Assembly: GCA_029263095.1 (NCBI GenBank)
Contig: JAJCYA010000073.1
Coordinates: forward strand, 1-32,005
Length of the DNA: 32,005 bases
From: Acidimicrobiia bacterium
GTDB lineage: Bacteria > Actinomycetota > Acidimicrobiia > Spongiisociales > UBA11373
Reading direction: 5' to 3'
Position numbers and translations under genes: made by a program
The notes under the pieces: model-generated
The model's input: only the letters and a program-made list of their open reading frames with translations
What the model was told of the DNA's origin: nothing
Databases searched by the model: none
Shown: piece after piece, positions 14,652 through 22,692 of the stretch
Position numbering within the stretch: position 1 is the first letter of the stretch
Layout of the letters: every line of letters begins with the position of its first letter

Positions 14652-16907
14652 TCAGGCGTCCACGCGGTAGATCGAATCGAGCTCGTCGACGGTAACTAGA
14701 ACGGTGCGAGCCTTGGAACCCTCGCTCGGGCCGACGATCCCCTTGCGCTCGAGGATATCTATCACCCTTCCGGCCCGGGCAAAGCCGATGCGGAGCTTGC
14801 GCTGAAGCATCGAGGTTGATCCCAGCTGAGATCGAACGACGAGGTCGATCGCCTGACGAACGATGTCGGGGTCCTCGCCGTCGAACTCGGCCATCTCGGC
14901 GTTCTGTGTAGCGGCCTCCTCGAAGACGCCCTGTTCATATCGAGCCCCCCGCTGAGCCTTCACCCACTCGACTACCGCATGGATCTCCTCCTCGCTCACC
15001 CATGCGCCCTGGATCCGTTCCGGCTTGGGGTCGCGAGAAGTGACCACGATCATGTCGCCGAGCCCGATGAGCTTCTCCGCTCCCGCCGAGTCGAGAATGA
15101 CGCGACTGTCGGCCTGCGATGCCACCGAGAACGCGAGACGCGACGGCACATTCGCCTTGATCACACCGGTGATCACGTCGACAGACGGCCGTTGCGTCGC
15201 CAGGACCAAATGGATGCCGACGGCTCGCGCCATCTGAGCGATCCGCACGATGGCGTCTTCGACCGCACGTCCGGCCACGATCATCAGGTCGTTGAGCTCG
15301 TCGACAACGATCGCAATGTAGGGAAATCGGTCGAAGCGCTCCTCGTCGAGCTGGCCGGTATCGAACTTGTCGTGATACCCAAGAATGTCGCGCACGCCTG
15401 CGTCGGCCAGATGGTCGTAGCGCCGATCCATCTCCCGCACGGCCCACTGCAGCGCATCCACCGCCTTCTTCGGATTGGTGATCACCCTGGTCAGGAGATG
15501 AGGAATCTCGTTGTACTGCCCCAGCTCGACTCGCTTTGGATCAACGAGGATGAGTCGCACCTCTTCTGGCGTCGTACGCATGAGGATCGACGTCACGAGT
15601 GCATTGATACACGACGACTTTCCAGCCCCCGTGGCGCCGGCTATGAGCACATGCGGTAGCTCGGCCAGGTTGAGCATCGAAGGTGCGCCCGAAATGTCCA
15701 TGCCGAGGCCGATCTCGAGCGGGTGAGAAGCGTCCTTTGTCTCGGGGCTGCGGATGATGTCCCCGAGAGTGATCAACCTCCTCCGCTTGTTGGGCACCTC
15801 GACGCCGATGGCACTCTTGCCGGGAATCGGCGCCAGGATCCGAACGTCTGGTGTCGCCAACGCGTACGCGATGTCATGCGACAACCCGGTGACCCTGGCG
15901 ACCTTTACTCCCGGAGCAAGCTCGATCTCGTACCTGGTGACGGTGGGTCCGGGGACGATTCTGGTGAGACGGGCGTCGACGCCGTGCTGGATGAGCGTGT
16001 CCTCGAGCTCACGAGCAGTCTCGTCGAGCGCTCTTCTGCTCTGACCGGCCCCGCCCCCCAGCTCGAGCAACTCAGGGGGTGGCAGCTCATATCCAGCTGC
16101 CGGAGCTGATCTCGGGGCAGCGGGTATGGGCTGGGGAGAGGCCACTGCGGCATCTGCCTGAGGCTCTTCCTGTGGCACCGCGGGCTCGGGTTGGGAGTGC
16201 ACGAGACGGATACGGGGCTCGGCGATGCTTCTGATCTCAACAGAAGGACGCGACCGGCGGTCCGATCGTGTCGTGAGGCGTTTCCAGCCCGCCACGATGC
16301 CGTGCAGCATTGTCCTACCGGCATCCCGCACGGTGGTCCGGGTCATGAGCAGAACACCGAGCGCCGTAAACGAAACGAGGATCACGAACGCACCCCAGAA
16401 GCCGACAACGCGCCGCAGCGGAAAGGCGACGAGGGAGCCGATGGCGCCGCCGCGCTCCTTGACTAAATCGACCGAGTCGGCCAACGAGATTGCTCCGGTC
16501 ATGAGGTGGAACATCCCAAGAGACGAAAGGAACGTGACCACAAAGCCGAGGGCGATGCGTCCGTAGTCAGTACGCGGTCTGGCAGCAACCAGCAAGCCGC
16601 CGAGCACGACGAGAACGGGAGAGACCGCGTAGCCCCAAACACCAACCAGCAATTCGAGTGCCGCGATGATGCCGGTGCCGACCGGACCGGCGAGTCCGAA
16701 GTAGGCGAGAGCAACAAGCACTCCGAGAACGATGAGGATGATCCCCCAAACGTCATCGGCATGCCGGCCGAAGCCGGACCGGATCCGCTCCCGTGTCGCC
16801 GCCAGCAAGGAACGACGCGGCTGCTTCGCCTTCGATTTCTTTGCATTGCCTCCGGTCGCCCGGCCCCGCCCAGAGCCCCGGCTACGGGCAGGCTTCCGTG
16901 ATGCCAT
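14652..16907 (-). CDS. ftsK: DNA translocase FtsK/SpoIIIE
   Basis: Septal DNA pump that clears the chromosome terminus during division. The 751 residues show a basic Lys/Arg-rich N-terminus (1-48), about four membrane segments (about 54-71, 80-108, 117-137, 168-190), a short variable linker (190-300), the alpha/beta motor (Walker A GATGAGKS at 424-431, Walker B IVVDELNDLM, then LATQRPSVDVITGVIKAN), and a C-terminal gamma winged helix (STSMLQRKLRIGFARAGRVIDILE) that reads polar DNA motifs. The linker is much shorter than in E. coli FtsK and is of SpoIIIE/actinobacterial size. The stretch after the second motor motif (GDMIVVTSRDPKPERIQG) differs from the usual GDMLF-x-P form. No Shine-Dalgarno is seen; a -10-like TATCCT (minus, 16917-16922) ends 9 nt before the ATG. 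Confidence 0.96.
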   Translation of the reverse strand: MASRKPARSRGSGRGRATGGNAKKSKAKQPRRSLLAATRERIRSGFGRHADDVWGIILIVLGVLVALAYFGLAGPVGTGIIAALELLVGVWGYAVSPVLVVLGGLLVAARPRTDYGRIALGFVVTFLSSLGMFHLMTGAISLADSVDLVKERGGAIGSLVAFPLRRVVGFWGAFVILVSFTALGVLLMTRTTVRDAGRTMLHGIVAGWKRLTTRSDRRSRPSVEIRSIAEPRIRLVHSQPEPAVPQEEPQADAAVASPQPIPAAPRSAPAAGYELPPPELLELGGGAGQSRRALDETARELEDTLIQHGVDARLTRIVPGPTVTRYEIELAPGVKVARVTGLSHDIAYALATPDVRILAPIPGKSAIGVEVPNKRRRLITLGDIIRSPETKDASHPLEIGLGMDISGAPSMLNLAELPHVLIAGATGAGKSSCINALVTSILMRTTPEEVRLILVDPKRVELGQYNEIPHLLTRVITNPKKAVDALQWAVREMDRRYDHLADAGVRDILGYHDKFDTGQLDEERFDRFPYIAIVVDELNDLMIVAGRAVEDAIVRIAQMARAVGIHLVLATQRPSVDVITGVIKANVPSRLAFSVASQADSRVILDSAGAEKLIGLGDMIVVTSRDPKPERIQGAWVSEEEIHAVVEWVKAQRGARYEQGVFEEAATQNAEMAEFDGEDPDIVRQAIDLVVRSQLGSTSMLQRKLRIGFARAGRVIDILERKGIVGPSEGSKARTVLVTVDELDSIYRVDA

Positions 16908-17083
16908 ATGTCACTGAGGATAAACGCATACCCCAGTTTCGTGAGTCATTGATGCCCGATGTGGCCAGACTCACGCCCCAGCCGGGTTCCGGCCGATCAC
17001 CGAAATGCTCGCACGATCCTCGGGAGGGCGGCACCCCCGGGGCAGCTGCCCAGCTAGAACGAATCCGACCGACTACCGAGGAA
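16908..17083. other. Gap between rnj and ftsK: promoter and possible terminator
   Basis: This 176-bp gap holds no reading frame of note. Near ftsK lies TATCCT (16917-16922, minus), a candidate promoter element. Near the rnj end, a G/C-rich segment (about 17026-17051) includes the palindrome GGGCAGCTGCCC (17040-17051) and can form an imperfect hairpin on the rnj transcript with GCCGCCC just beyond. This suggests rnj and ftsK are separate transcription units. Confidence 0.35.
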
Positions 17084-18715
17084 CTACACCTCTAGAACGA
17101 CTGGAATGACCACGGCTCGCCGTCCGGTCTCTTCGCGGGTCACCGAGTTCACCGCTCCCTTGATCCGACGACGTGCCTGCTCGTAGTCGATCGGCAGATC
17201 GAGGTGCCCCACTTCGGATCTGATGCGCTTGGCCGCAAGATCGAACACTTCTGCAGGCTTGTCCATAAACCCATGGCTGTCCAAATCGGGTCCCTGGACG
17301 ATCTCCCCAGTCCCTCCATCTACTGCAAGGGTCACCACAACCACACCATCGTCGGCCAGGTGGCGCCGGTCGCGAATCACCCCCTGCACAGTGCCGGCAA
17401 GGTCGAGCCCGTCCACATACACGAATGATGCCGAGATCGCGTTTCGTTCGACGCGGGCCGCACCGCCGTCGAGAACGACCGCATCGCCGTCCTCGCATAA
17501 GAACACCTCCGGCACGTTCATCTCCCGAGCCAGTTCGGCATGGGCCGCTAGATGCCGATATTCGCCGTGCACCGGAACGAACGCTCGGGGACGTACAACG
17601 TTGATGAACGTCTTGAGCTCCTCCCTGGCACCGTGACCCGACACGTGGACGTCGGCGTTGTTTCCGTGGAATACCTTGGCACCACGTCGCAACAGGCCGT
17701 TTACCACCCGCGAGACCTTGGTTTCGTTGCCGGGGATCGGCCGCGCCGAGATGAGCACCGTGTCACCCTCGCCGATCGCTACCCATTTGTGCTCTCCGGC
17801 TGCCATGAGCGACAGAGCCGAGAATGGCTCACCCTGGCTTCCCGTACAGACGATCGCGGTCTCCTCAGGCGGCAGGCGCAACAGCTCCTCGAGGGGCAGG
17901 ACACTGTCCGGGGGAAGATTGAACAACCCCATCTCCTCGGCAATCGGTACGTTGCGAACCATCGTGCGACCCATGAACGCCACATAGCGTCTGGCGTCCA
18001 CGGCAGCATCGACTATCTGTTGAACCCTGTGGATGTGACTTGCGAAGCAAGCGGCAACCAGCCGACCCTTGGTCTCGACCACGATTTCATACAACGGCTG
18101 GGCGAGGCTCGATTCGGAGGGCACGAAACCGGGCTGCTCAGCGTTCGTACTATCCGACAAGAGCAGCCTCACCCCGCGCCTCCCGAGCGCCGCAAACTCG
18201 GGGAGATCCGTGGGGGTGTTGTCTATGGGCGTCGGGTCCAGCTTGAAGTCCCCAGAATGGAGCACGATCCCCTCAGGGGTGTCGAAGGCGATACCGGCGC
18301 CCTGGGGGATCGAGTGAGACACCGGGACCAGCATGAAAGTAAAGCCCTCGTGCGTCACCCATTCTCCCATCTCGATCGGCCGCAGATCGTGTTCGATACC
18401 GGCCTCTTCCAGTCGGGAACGAGCAAACGCCAGCGCCAAGGGAGCCCCGAACACAGGGACGTTCAACTGGGAGAGGAAGAAGGCAAGCGCACCTACGTGA
18501 TCCTCGTGGCCATGAGTGAGAACAACGCAGTCGACATCTTCGGATCGCTCGATCAACGAACTGAAGTCGGGAAGCACGAGGTCCACACCAAGCATGTATT
18601 CGTCGGGGAACATGAGGCCGCAATCGATGAGTGCGATGCGGCCGTCGACCTCGACCGAAGCGCAGTTGCGGCCTATCTCACCGAGACCACCCAGGAACGA
18701 TACGCGTACCGACAT
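17084..18715 (-). CDS. rnj: Ribonuclease J
   Basis: Metallo-beta-lactamase/beta-CASP nuclease with 5'-3' exo- and endonuclease activity in RNA maturation and decay. The 543 residues include FLGGLGEIGRNC (7-18), the metal motif TH68-G-H70-E-D72-H73, SHSIPQ and HSGDFKLD (further metal ligands), beta-CASP motif B (CTGSQGEP) and the late motif PVHGEYRHL. The length is normal. The ATG at 18715 shares its A with the dapA TGA (TGATG), so translation is probably coupled to dapA. The dapA-rnj order followed by ftsK is the same as in M. tuberculosis (Rv2753c-Rv2752c, Rv2748c). With rny at 7 kb, this genome encodes both RNase Y and RNase J. Confidence 0.97.
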   Translation of the reverse strand: MSVRVSFLGGLGEIGRNCASVEVDGRIALIDCGLMFPDEYMLGVDLVLPDFSSLIERSEDVDCVVLTHGHEDHVGALAFFLSQLNVPVFGAPLALAFARSRLEEAGIEHDLRPIEMGEWVTHEGFTFMLVPVSHSIPQGAGIAFDTPEGIVLHSGDFKLDPTPIDNTPTDLPEFAALGRRGVRLLLSDSTNAEQPGFVPSESSLAQPLYEIVVETKGRLVAACFASHIHRVQQIVDAAVDARRYVAFMGRTMVRNVPIAEEMGLFNLPPDSVLPLEELLRLPPEETAIVCTGSQGEPFSALSLMAAGEHKWVAIGEGDTVLISARPIPGNETKVSRVVNGLLRRGAKVFHGNNADVHVSGHGAREELKTFINVVRPRAFVPVHGEYRHLAAHAELAREMNVPEVFLCEDGDAVVLDGGAARVERNAISASFVYVDGLDLAGTVQGVIRDRRHLADDGVVVVTLAVDGGTGEIVQGPDLDSHGFMDKPAEVFDLAAKRIRSEVGHLDLPIDYEQARRRIKGAVNSVTREETGRRAVVIPVVLEV

Positions 18716-19596
18716 CAGCCCCGAACCGCCGCCAGGGCTTCCTTCACAGCACCCACCGCTTCTGGCGACGCCGTGACGAGAGGAGATCTGGGTTCACCGA
18801 CAGGTTGCCAAAGCGCACTGAGCGCACCCTTTACGGGCATCGGGCTCGGTTCGGCGAAGAGCGCCCGGCACAGCGGGGCGAGAGCCAGGTGGATACGACG
18901 TGCCTCATCCCAATCGCCGTCGACCGCAGCCGTAACCATCGACGCAATCTGTTCGCCCGCGAGATGGGCGGCGACGCTCACAACGCCAACCGCACCCACA
19001 GCCATCATCGGAAGGGTGAGGATGTCGTCGCCGCAGTAGACGGCGAGATCGTCGCCGCACGCGTTTACTACCTCAGTTGTAAAGGCAAGGTCGCCGACGG
19101 CGTCCTTGACCGCCACGATTCGCTCATGCTCTCCCAACCGGGCCAGTGTCTCCACCTCGATCCGCCGCGCGGTGCGTGACGGGATGTTGTAGAGGAGTAC
19201 CGGTACGGAGGATGCGTCGGCAATGGCCGAGAAGTGCTCGAACAGCCCCTGCTGCGGTGGCCGCGAGTAGTACGGCGTAACGGCCATCACGCCGTGAACT
19301 CCCGCTTCCAGCGCTCCGGACGTGAGATGGAGCGATTCTGCTGTGTCGTAGGTTCCGGTCCCCGCCACGACGACCGCTCGACCACCGACGGCGTCAACGA
19401 CCGCCCGGAACAGAGCGATCTTCTCATCGGCATTCAGAGTCGGTGACTCGCCCGTGGTCCCTGCGACGACGATGCCGTCGTTCCCCGTATCGACCAAGTG
19501 ACGTGCCAAATCCCACACGGTGCCGTAATCGACGGCTCCCGAAGGATCGAAAGGAGTGATCATGGCGGTGAGCACCCGCCCAAACGGTGTGGCCAT
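18715..19596 (-). CDS. dapA: 4-hydroxy-tetrahydrodipicolinate synthase
   Basis: Condenses aspartate semialdehyde with pyruvate, the first committed step of the diaminopimelate/lysine pathway. The 293-residue TIM barrel has the substrate-binding GTTGESPTL (46-54), Tyr110 in VTPYYSRP, catalytic Tyr136 in LLYNIPSRT, and the Schiff-base Lys164 in VAVKDAVGD. A GGAG sits 5 nt before ATG 19596. It is co-directional and overlapping with rnj, and divergent from the thioredoxin-TPR gene across 91 bp. dapF of the same pathway lies at 4-4.7 kb. Neither dapB nor thyX, often adjacent in actinobacteria, is present next to it. Confidence 0.97.
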   Translation of the reverse strand: MATPFGRVLTAMITPFDPSGAVDYGTVWDLARHLVDTGNDGIVVAGTTGESPTLNADEKIALFRAVVDAVGGRAVVVAGTGTYDTAESLHLTSGALEAGVHGVMAVTPYYSRPPQQGLFEHFSAIADASSVPVLLYNIPSRTARRIEVETLARLGEHERIVAVKDAVGDLAFTTEVVNACGDDLAVYCGDDILTLPMMAVGAVGVVSVAAHLAGEQIASMVTAAVDGDWDEARRIHLALAPLCRALFAEPSPMPVKGALSALWQPVGEPRSPLVTASPEAVGAVKEALAAVRG

Positions 19597-19675
19597 CCTG
19601 TCTCCGCGTTGGCTTCTCGGACGCTAGCAACACAACGGATCTTCACAAGCGGAATGTCTCAGTGCACCAACCGGT

Positions 19676-19681
19676 TACCGT
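19676..19681 (+). promoter_or_regulatory. -10 element for a leaderless start
   Basis: TACCGT ends 6 nt before ATG 19688, and there is no Shine-Dalgarno site. This is the usual arrangement of actinobacterial leaderless genes, with transcription beginning at the A of ATG. Confidence 0.5.
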
Positions 19682-19687
19682 TGCCCC

Positions 19688-20521
19688 ATGGCACACGTGA
19701 AGGACATCGATCAGCAGGCGTTCGGCGCCGAAGTCTTGCAGCGGAGCCACGACGTTCCCGTGGTCGTTGACTTCTGGGCGGAATGGTGCGGTCCGTGCAA
19801 GACGCTGGGCCCTGCCCTCGAAACGGTCGCAGACGAGTACGGAGGTCGGTTCGAATTGGTAAAGGTCGATGTCGATCAGAACCAGGCGCTGTCTCAACAG
19901 TTCCAGGTCCAGTCGATTCCGACAGTCATCGCCTTCAAGGATGGCGAGCCGGTTTCTCAATTCATGGGGGCGATCCCGGAGCCACAAATACGCCAGTTCA
20001 TCGACGCCATCCTCCCGACCGAACTCGACCTCATGGTCGAGAGGGCCCGCGACCTCGTCCTCGAGGGCGACGAAGTCGCGGCCAGCGGAGTCTTCAGCCA
20101 GGTGCTCGAACAGCAACCTGATCACGTCGAGGCCGGTACCGGCCTCGCTTCACTCCTGATCGCAAACGGAGACACTGAGACCGCTCTCATTGTCCTCGGT
20201 CGGCTACCGCGCACCTCCGAGGTCGAGAAACTCGAATCGGCAGCCCGTGTCACGGCCGCCCGCGGCGTCGATGTGCCGGAACTCGAAGCGAAGCTGGCCG
20301 AAATGCCGGAAGACGAGGCCACTCGGATCGATCTGGCTCAGGCACTCGCCGCGAACGGGGAACACGAGGCTGCGCTCGATCATCTCCTCGTCGTTGTCAC
20401 CGCCAAGGGCGAGCTCATGGAACGGGCCCGTCAAGGCATGGTCGATGTCTTCGGGCTCCTCGGTGACGAGCACCCCCTAACCGCCACGTACCGCAAGGCC
20501 CTGGCCAACACACTGTTCTAG
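19688..20521 (+). CDS. Thioredoxin-TPR protein (CnoX/YbbN-like)
   Basis: The 277 residues comprise an N-terminal thioredoxin domain (1-108) with active site WAEWCGPCK (Cys34, Cys37) and the cis-proline region QSIPTVIAF, followed by a helical TPR-like region (about 110-277; DLVLEGDEVAASGVFSQVLE and similar repeats). This is the architecture of CnoX/YbbN, chaperedoxins that protect proteins from oxidation and hand them to GroEL and DnaK. E. coli CnoX lacks one active-site Cys, whereas this protein keeps the full CxxC, so it may also act as a disulfide reductase. It appears leaderless, is divergent from dapA and convergent with the M16 peptidase. Cytoplasmic: no signal peptide. Confidence 0.9.
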   Translation: MAHVKDIDQQAFGAEVLQRSHDVPVVVDFWAEWCGPCKTLGPALETVADEYGGRFELVKVDVDQNQALSQQFQVQSIPTVIAFKDGEPVSQFMGAIPEPQIRQFIDAILPTELDLMVERARDLVLEGDEVAASGVFSQVLEQQPDHVEAGTGLASLLIANGDTETALIVLGRLPRTSEVEKLESAARVTAARGVDVPELEAKLAEMPEDEATRIDLAQALAANGEHEAALDHLLVVVTAKGELMERARQGMVDVFGLLGDEHPLTATYRKALANTLF

Positions 20522-20561
20522 CGTCGGTAATCGATGCGCTGCCCTTGTCGGCGGCTGAGAC

Positions 20562-21812
20562 CTACCCGACGTGACTCTCCAGGTCCCCGGATTCGAACGG
20601 GCCGACCGCTCCCAATACGAACGGCCCTCCGTAGATGTCCTTGGCGACGGCATGGATCTCGCCCAAGGTGACGGCATCGATCCGGGCAACAGTCTGATCG
20701 AGCGTGAGGTGCTCGATCCCCGTCAGCTCGTGGCGACCCAGACGGACCATTCGGCTGCTGGTGTCCTCCATCGACAGCGCCAGCCCGCCCTTCATGTTGC
20801 CCTTGGCGCGGTCGAGCTCTTCGGGGGTCAGACCGTGCTCGACCACTTCCTTCAGCTCTTCACGAACCAGAGAGAGCACCTCAGACGTCTGGTGCGGTGT
20901 TGTCCCCACGTACACGCCGAAAGCACCAGAGTCGGCGTACGGCATCCGGAAGGCGTAGACGGCGTATGCCAGCCCGCGTTCCTCACGAATCCGCCGGAAC
21001 AGTCGAGACGACATCCCTCCACCGACGACGTGGTTGAGAATCCCGAAAGCAAAACGGCGATCATCGCCTCGCTTGAGCGACTCGCCACCTATCACCAGGT
21101 GTGCCTGTTCAGTGTCGCGAGTGACTACACCGACGCCGGCCCCGATCTCGGCGTCGACCAGATCGTGATCCGCTGCCGTCCCTTCCCATTGGCCGAAACG
21201 CTCACTCGCCATGGCAACGGCGTTCTCGTGCTCGACGTGCCCCGCCGCAGCCACCACCAGCGTGGAGGGGTGATAGCGCCGCTCCCAGTAGCCGGCGATG
21301 ACATCCCTAGTCATTCCTGTTATCGAGTCGCGTGTACCCAAAACGGGTTTGGCGAGCATGTGGTCTCCCCACAGCGCTCTGGCGAACTGATCGTGAGCGA
21401 CGTCGGCAGGGTCGTCTTCGTTCATGTTGATTTCTTCGAGTACGACCGAAGACTCCGACTCAATCTCGTCTTCCCGAAAGGCCGGTCGCTGGATCATCTC
21501 CGACAGCAGCTCCATCCCCATGCTGAGATCCTCATCACGCATTTGAGCCCAGTAGCAGGTGTACTCCTTCGAAGTGAAGGCATTGCTCCTGGCTCCTACC
21601 GAGTCGAAGGCTTCTGCGATCTCGCGGGCGCTGATGTCCTCAGTTCCCTTGAACAGCAAGTGCTCGAGGAAGTGGGAGCACCCCGCCTCGATCTCCACCT
21701 CGTCCCGACTCCCGGTGTCCACCCAGCATCCAACCGCGACCGATCGGACGGACGGCATTGTCTCGGTTATGACGCGCAGGCCGTTGGAAAGTGTTGTGAG
21801 TTGATGATCCAT
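20562..21812 (-). CDS. M16 family zinc peptidase (processing-peptidase-like)
   Basis: The 416 residues correspond to one M16B subunit. The inverted zinc motif HxxEH is H47-F-L-E50-H51, with the third zinc ligand Glu127 about 76 residues on (VVLEEINMNEDDP). The C-terminal half has the GGGMSSRLFRRIREERGLAYAV-type R/Y motif that binds substrate. M. tuberculosis PepR (Rv2782c) has the same size and layout; a protein- or peptide-processing role is inferred. There is no signal peptide. ATG 21812 is the natural start (DHQLTTLSNGLRV), although the ribosome-binding site is weak. It is divergent from the hydrolase lipoprotein and convergent with the thioredoxin-TPR gene. The usual upstream partner pnp is not present. 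Confidence 0.93.
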   Translation of the reverse strand: MDHQLTTLSNGLRVITETMPSVRSVAVGCWVDTGSRDEVEIEAGCSHFLEHLLFKGTEDISAREIAEAFDSVGARSNAFTSKEYTCYWAQMRDEDLSMGMELLSEMIQRPAFREDEIESESSVVLEEINMNEDDPADVAHDQFARALWGDHMLAKPVLGTRDSITGMTRDVIAGYWERRYHPSTLVVAAAGHVEHENAVAMASERFGQWEGTAADHDLVDAEIGAGVGVVTRDTEQAHLVIGGESLKRGDDRRFAFGILNHVVGGGMSSRLFRRIREERGLAYAVYAFRMPYADSGAFGVYVGTTPHQTSEVLSLVREELKEVVEHGLTPEELDRAKGNMKGGLALSMEDTSSRMVRLGRHELTGIEHLTLDQTVARIDAVTLGEIHAVAKDIYGGPFVLGAVGPFESGDLESHVG

Positions 21813-21874
21813 GAGCGCCGGAGCCTACTGGCGCCACCGAGCGACCCCAGTACACACCGTCCCCGGTCTGCTGA

Positions 21875-21888
21875 AGTACAGACGTACT
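21875..21888. promoter_or_regulatory. Palindrome just upstream of the hydrolase gene
   Basis: AGTAC-AGAC-GTACT is a perfect 5-bp inverted repeat with a 4-nt spacer, 4 nt before the Shine-Dalgarno of the lipoprotein gene. It lies in the intergenic region shared with the M16 gene and could be an operator. No regulator is known to me for it. Confidence 0.35.
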
Positions 21889-21891
21889 CGC

Positions 21892-21898
21892 TAGGAGA
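21892..21898 (+). promoter_or_regulatory. Shine-Dalgarno site before an ATC start
   Basis: TAGGAGA lies with its AGGAG 5 nt before ATC 21903. No ATG, GTG or TTG in any frame near the correct spacing gives the lipoprotein frame, so this site marks ATC as the probable initiation codon. Confidence 0.5.
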
Positions 21899-21902
21899 CA
21901 TC

Positions 21903-22676
21903 ATCAAGCAATCCGCAGCCCCGCTCATTCTCCTGGTCTCGATCGCAGTCGCCTGCAGCGGCGGTGCGTCGCCGGACGCCGATCCGAAGACCACATCTGG
22001 CGTTGCAACGCCAGATGACTCGAGTGAGGTCTCCATTGCGCCCGCGACCCGGCCACCTGACCGCGTGGAGGTCTCGATCGTCACAGCGGATGGCCTTGCT
22101 CTCGAAGCCACCGTGTTCCCGGGAGGTCCGGATTGGGCTGTGCTGGCGCATATGCGTCCGGCAGACAAGGAGTCGTGGACCGAGTTTGCCGCTCTCTTGC
22201 AGATCGAGGGATACACCGTGTTGGCCTACAACAACAGAGGCTATGGGGCTTCAGAGGGTGACCGCGAGCCGTTCGATCTCACGATCGATGGCGAGGCTGC
22301 CCTCGACTATGCCGTGACCAACGGGGCTCGCGGCATTGTGTTGGGAGGAGCGTCAATGAACGGAGCCGCGGCCATGACTCTCGGCGCGTCCCACGACCTT
22401 GAAGCGATCTTCGTGCTTTCGGCGGTGCCCTCATTCCCGAGCGTGCCCGACGCCTCAGGGTTTCTCCCGAACATCGACGAACCGATCCTCTTCGTGGCAG
22501 CCGAAGACGACGGGGCGGCAACCTCAGATCTCGACTCATTCGTCGCTGATGCCATCGATCCTTCCAAGTTCGTGCTCGAAGTGGGTGGCCACGGCACCAA
22601 CATGCTCAATGCCAGCCCCGATCTGGGCGGCCGCATCGTCGATTGGGTGGTCGGAACCGCCTCCAGCGATTCATAA
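21903..22676 (+). CDS. Alpha/beta-hydrolase lipoprotein (likely ATC start)
   Basis: From ATC 21903 the N-terminus is a textbook lipoprotein signal: Lys2, a hydrophobic core and Cys18 (LVSIAVACSGG). A Ser/Thr/Asp/Pro-rich linker to about 50 leads to an alpha/beta-hydrolase domain with the oxyanion region AHMRPADKESW, NNRGYGASEGD, the nucleophile elbow GGASMNG (Ser151), a likely acidic residue in AAEDDG and the His in GGHGTNML near the C-terminus. The substrate is unknown; dienelactone-hydrolase-like or esterase activity outside the membrane is plausible. The nearest upstream in-frame ATG (21804) lies inside the M16 gene and would add 33 residues ahead of the signal, so I prefer ATC with its ideal Shine-Dalgarno. 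Length 257 residues from ATC. Convergent with proA. Confidence 0.8.
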   Translation: MKQSAAPLILLVSIAVACSGGASPDADPKTTSGVATPDDSSEVSIAPATRPPDRVEVSIVTADGLALEATVFPGGPDWAVLAHMRPADKESWTEFAALLQIEGYTVLAYNNRGYGASEGDREPFDLTIDGEAALDYAVTNGARGIVLGGASMNGAAAMTLGASHDLEAIFVLSAVPSFPSVPDASGFLPNIDEPILFVAAEDDGAATSDLDSFVADAIDPSKFVLEVGGHGTNMLNASPDLGGRIVDWVVGTASSDS

Positions 22677-22692
22677 GGGATCGACCAATCGG

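Noticed and set aside
17552-19039. 495-codon open frame on the plus strand
   Set aside because: Antisense to rnj and dapA, both with full catalytic motifs. No recognisable domain and it crosses two real genes.
20571-21900. Long plus-strand frame leading into the hydrolase lipoprotein, which could suggest a large fusion protein
   Set aside because: The first part is antisense to the M16 peptidase gene. A Shine-Dalgarno site and lipoprotein signal peptide at 21892-21960 show that the real protein begins there.
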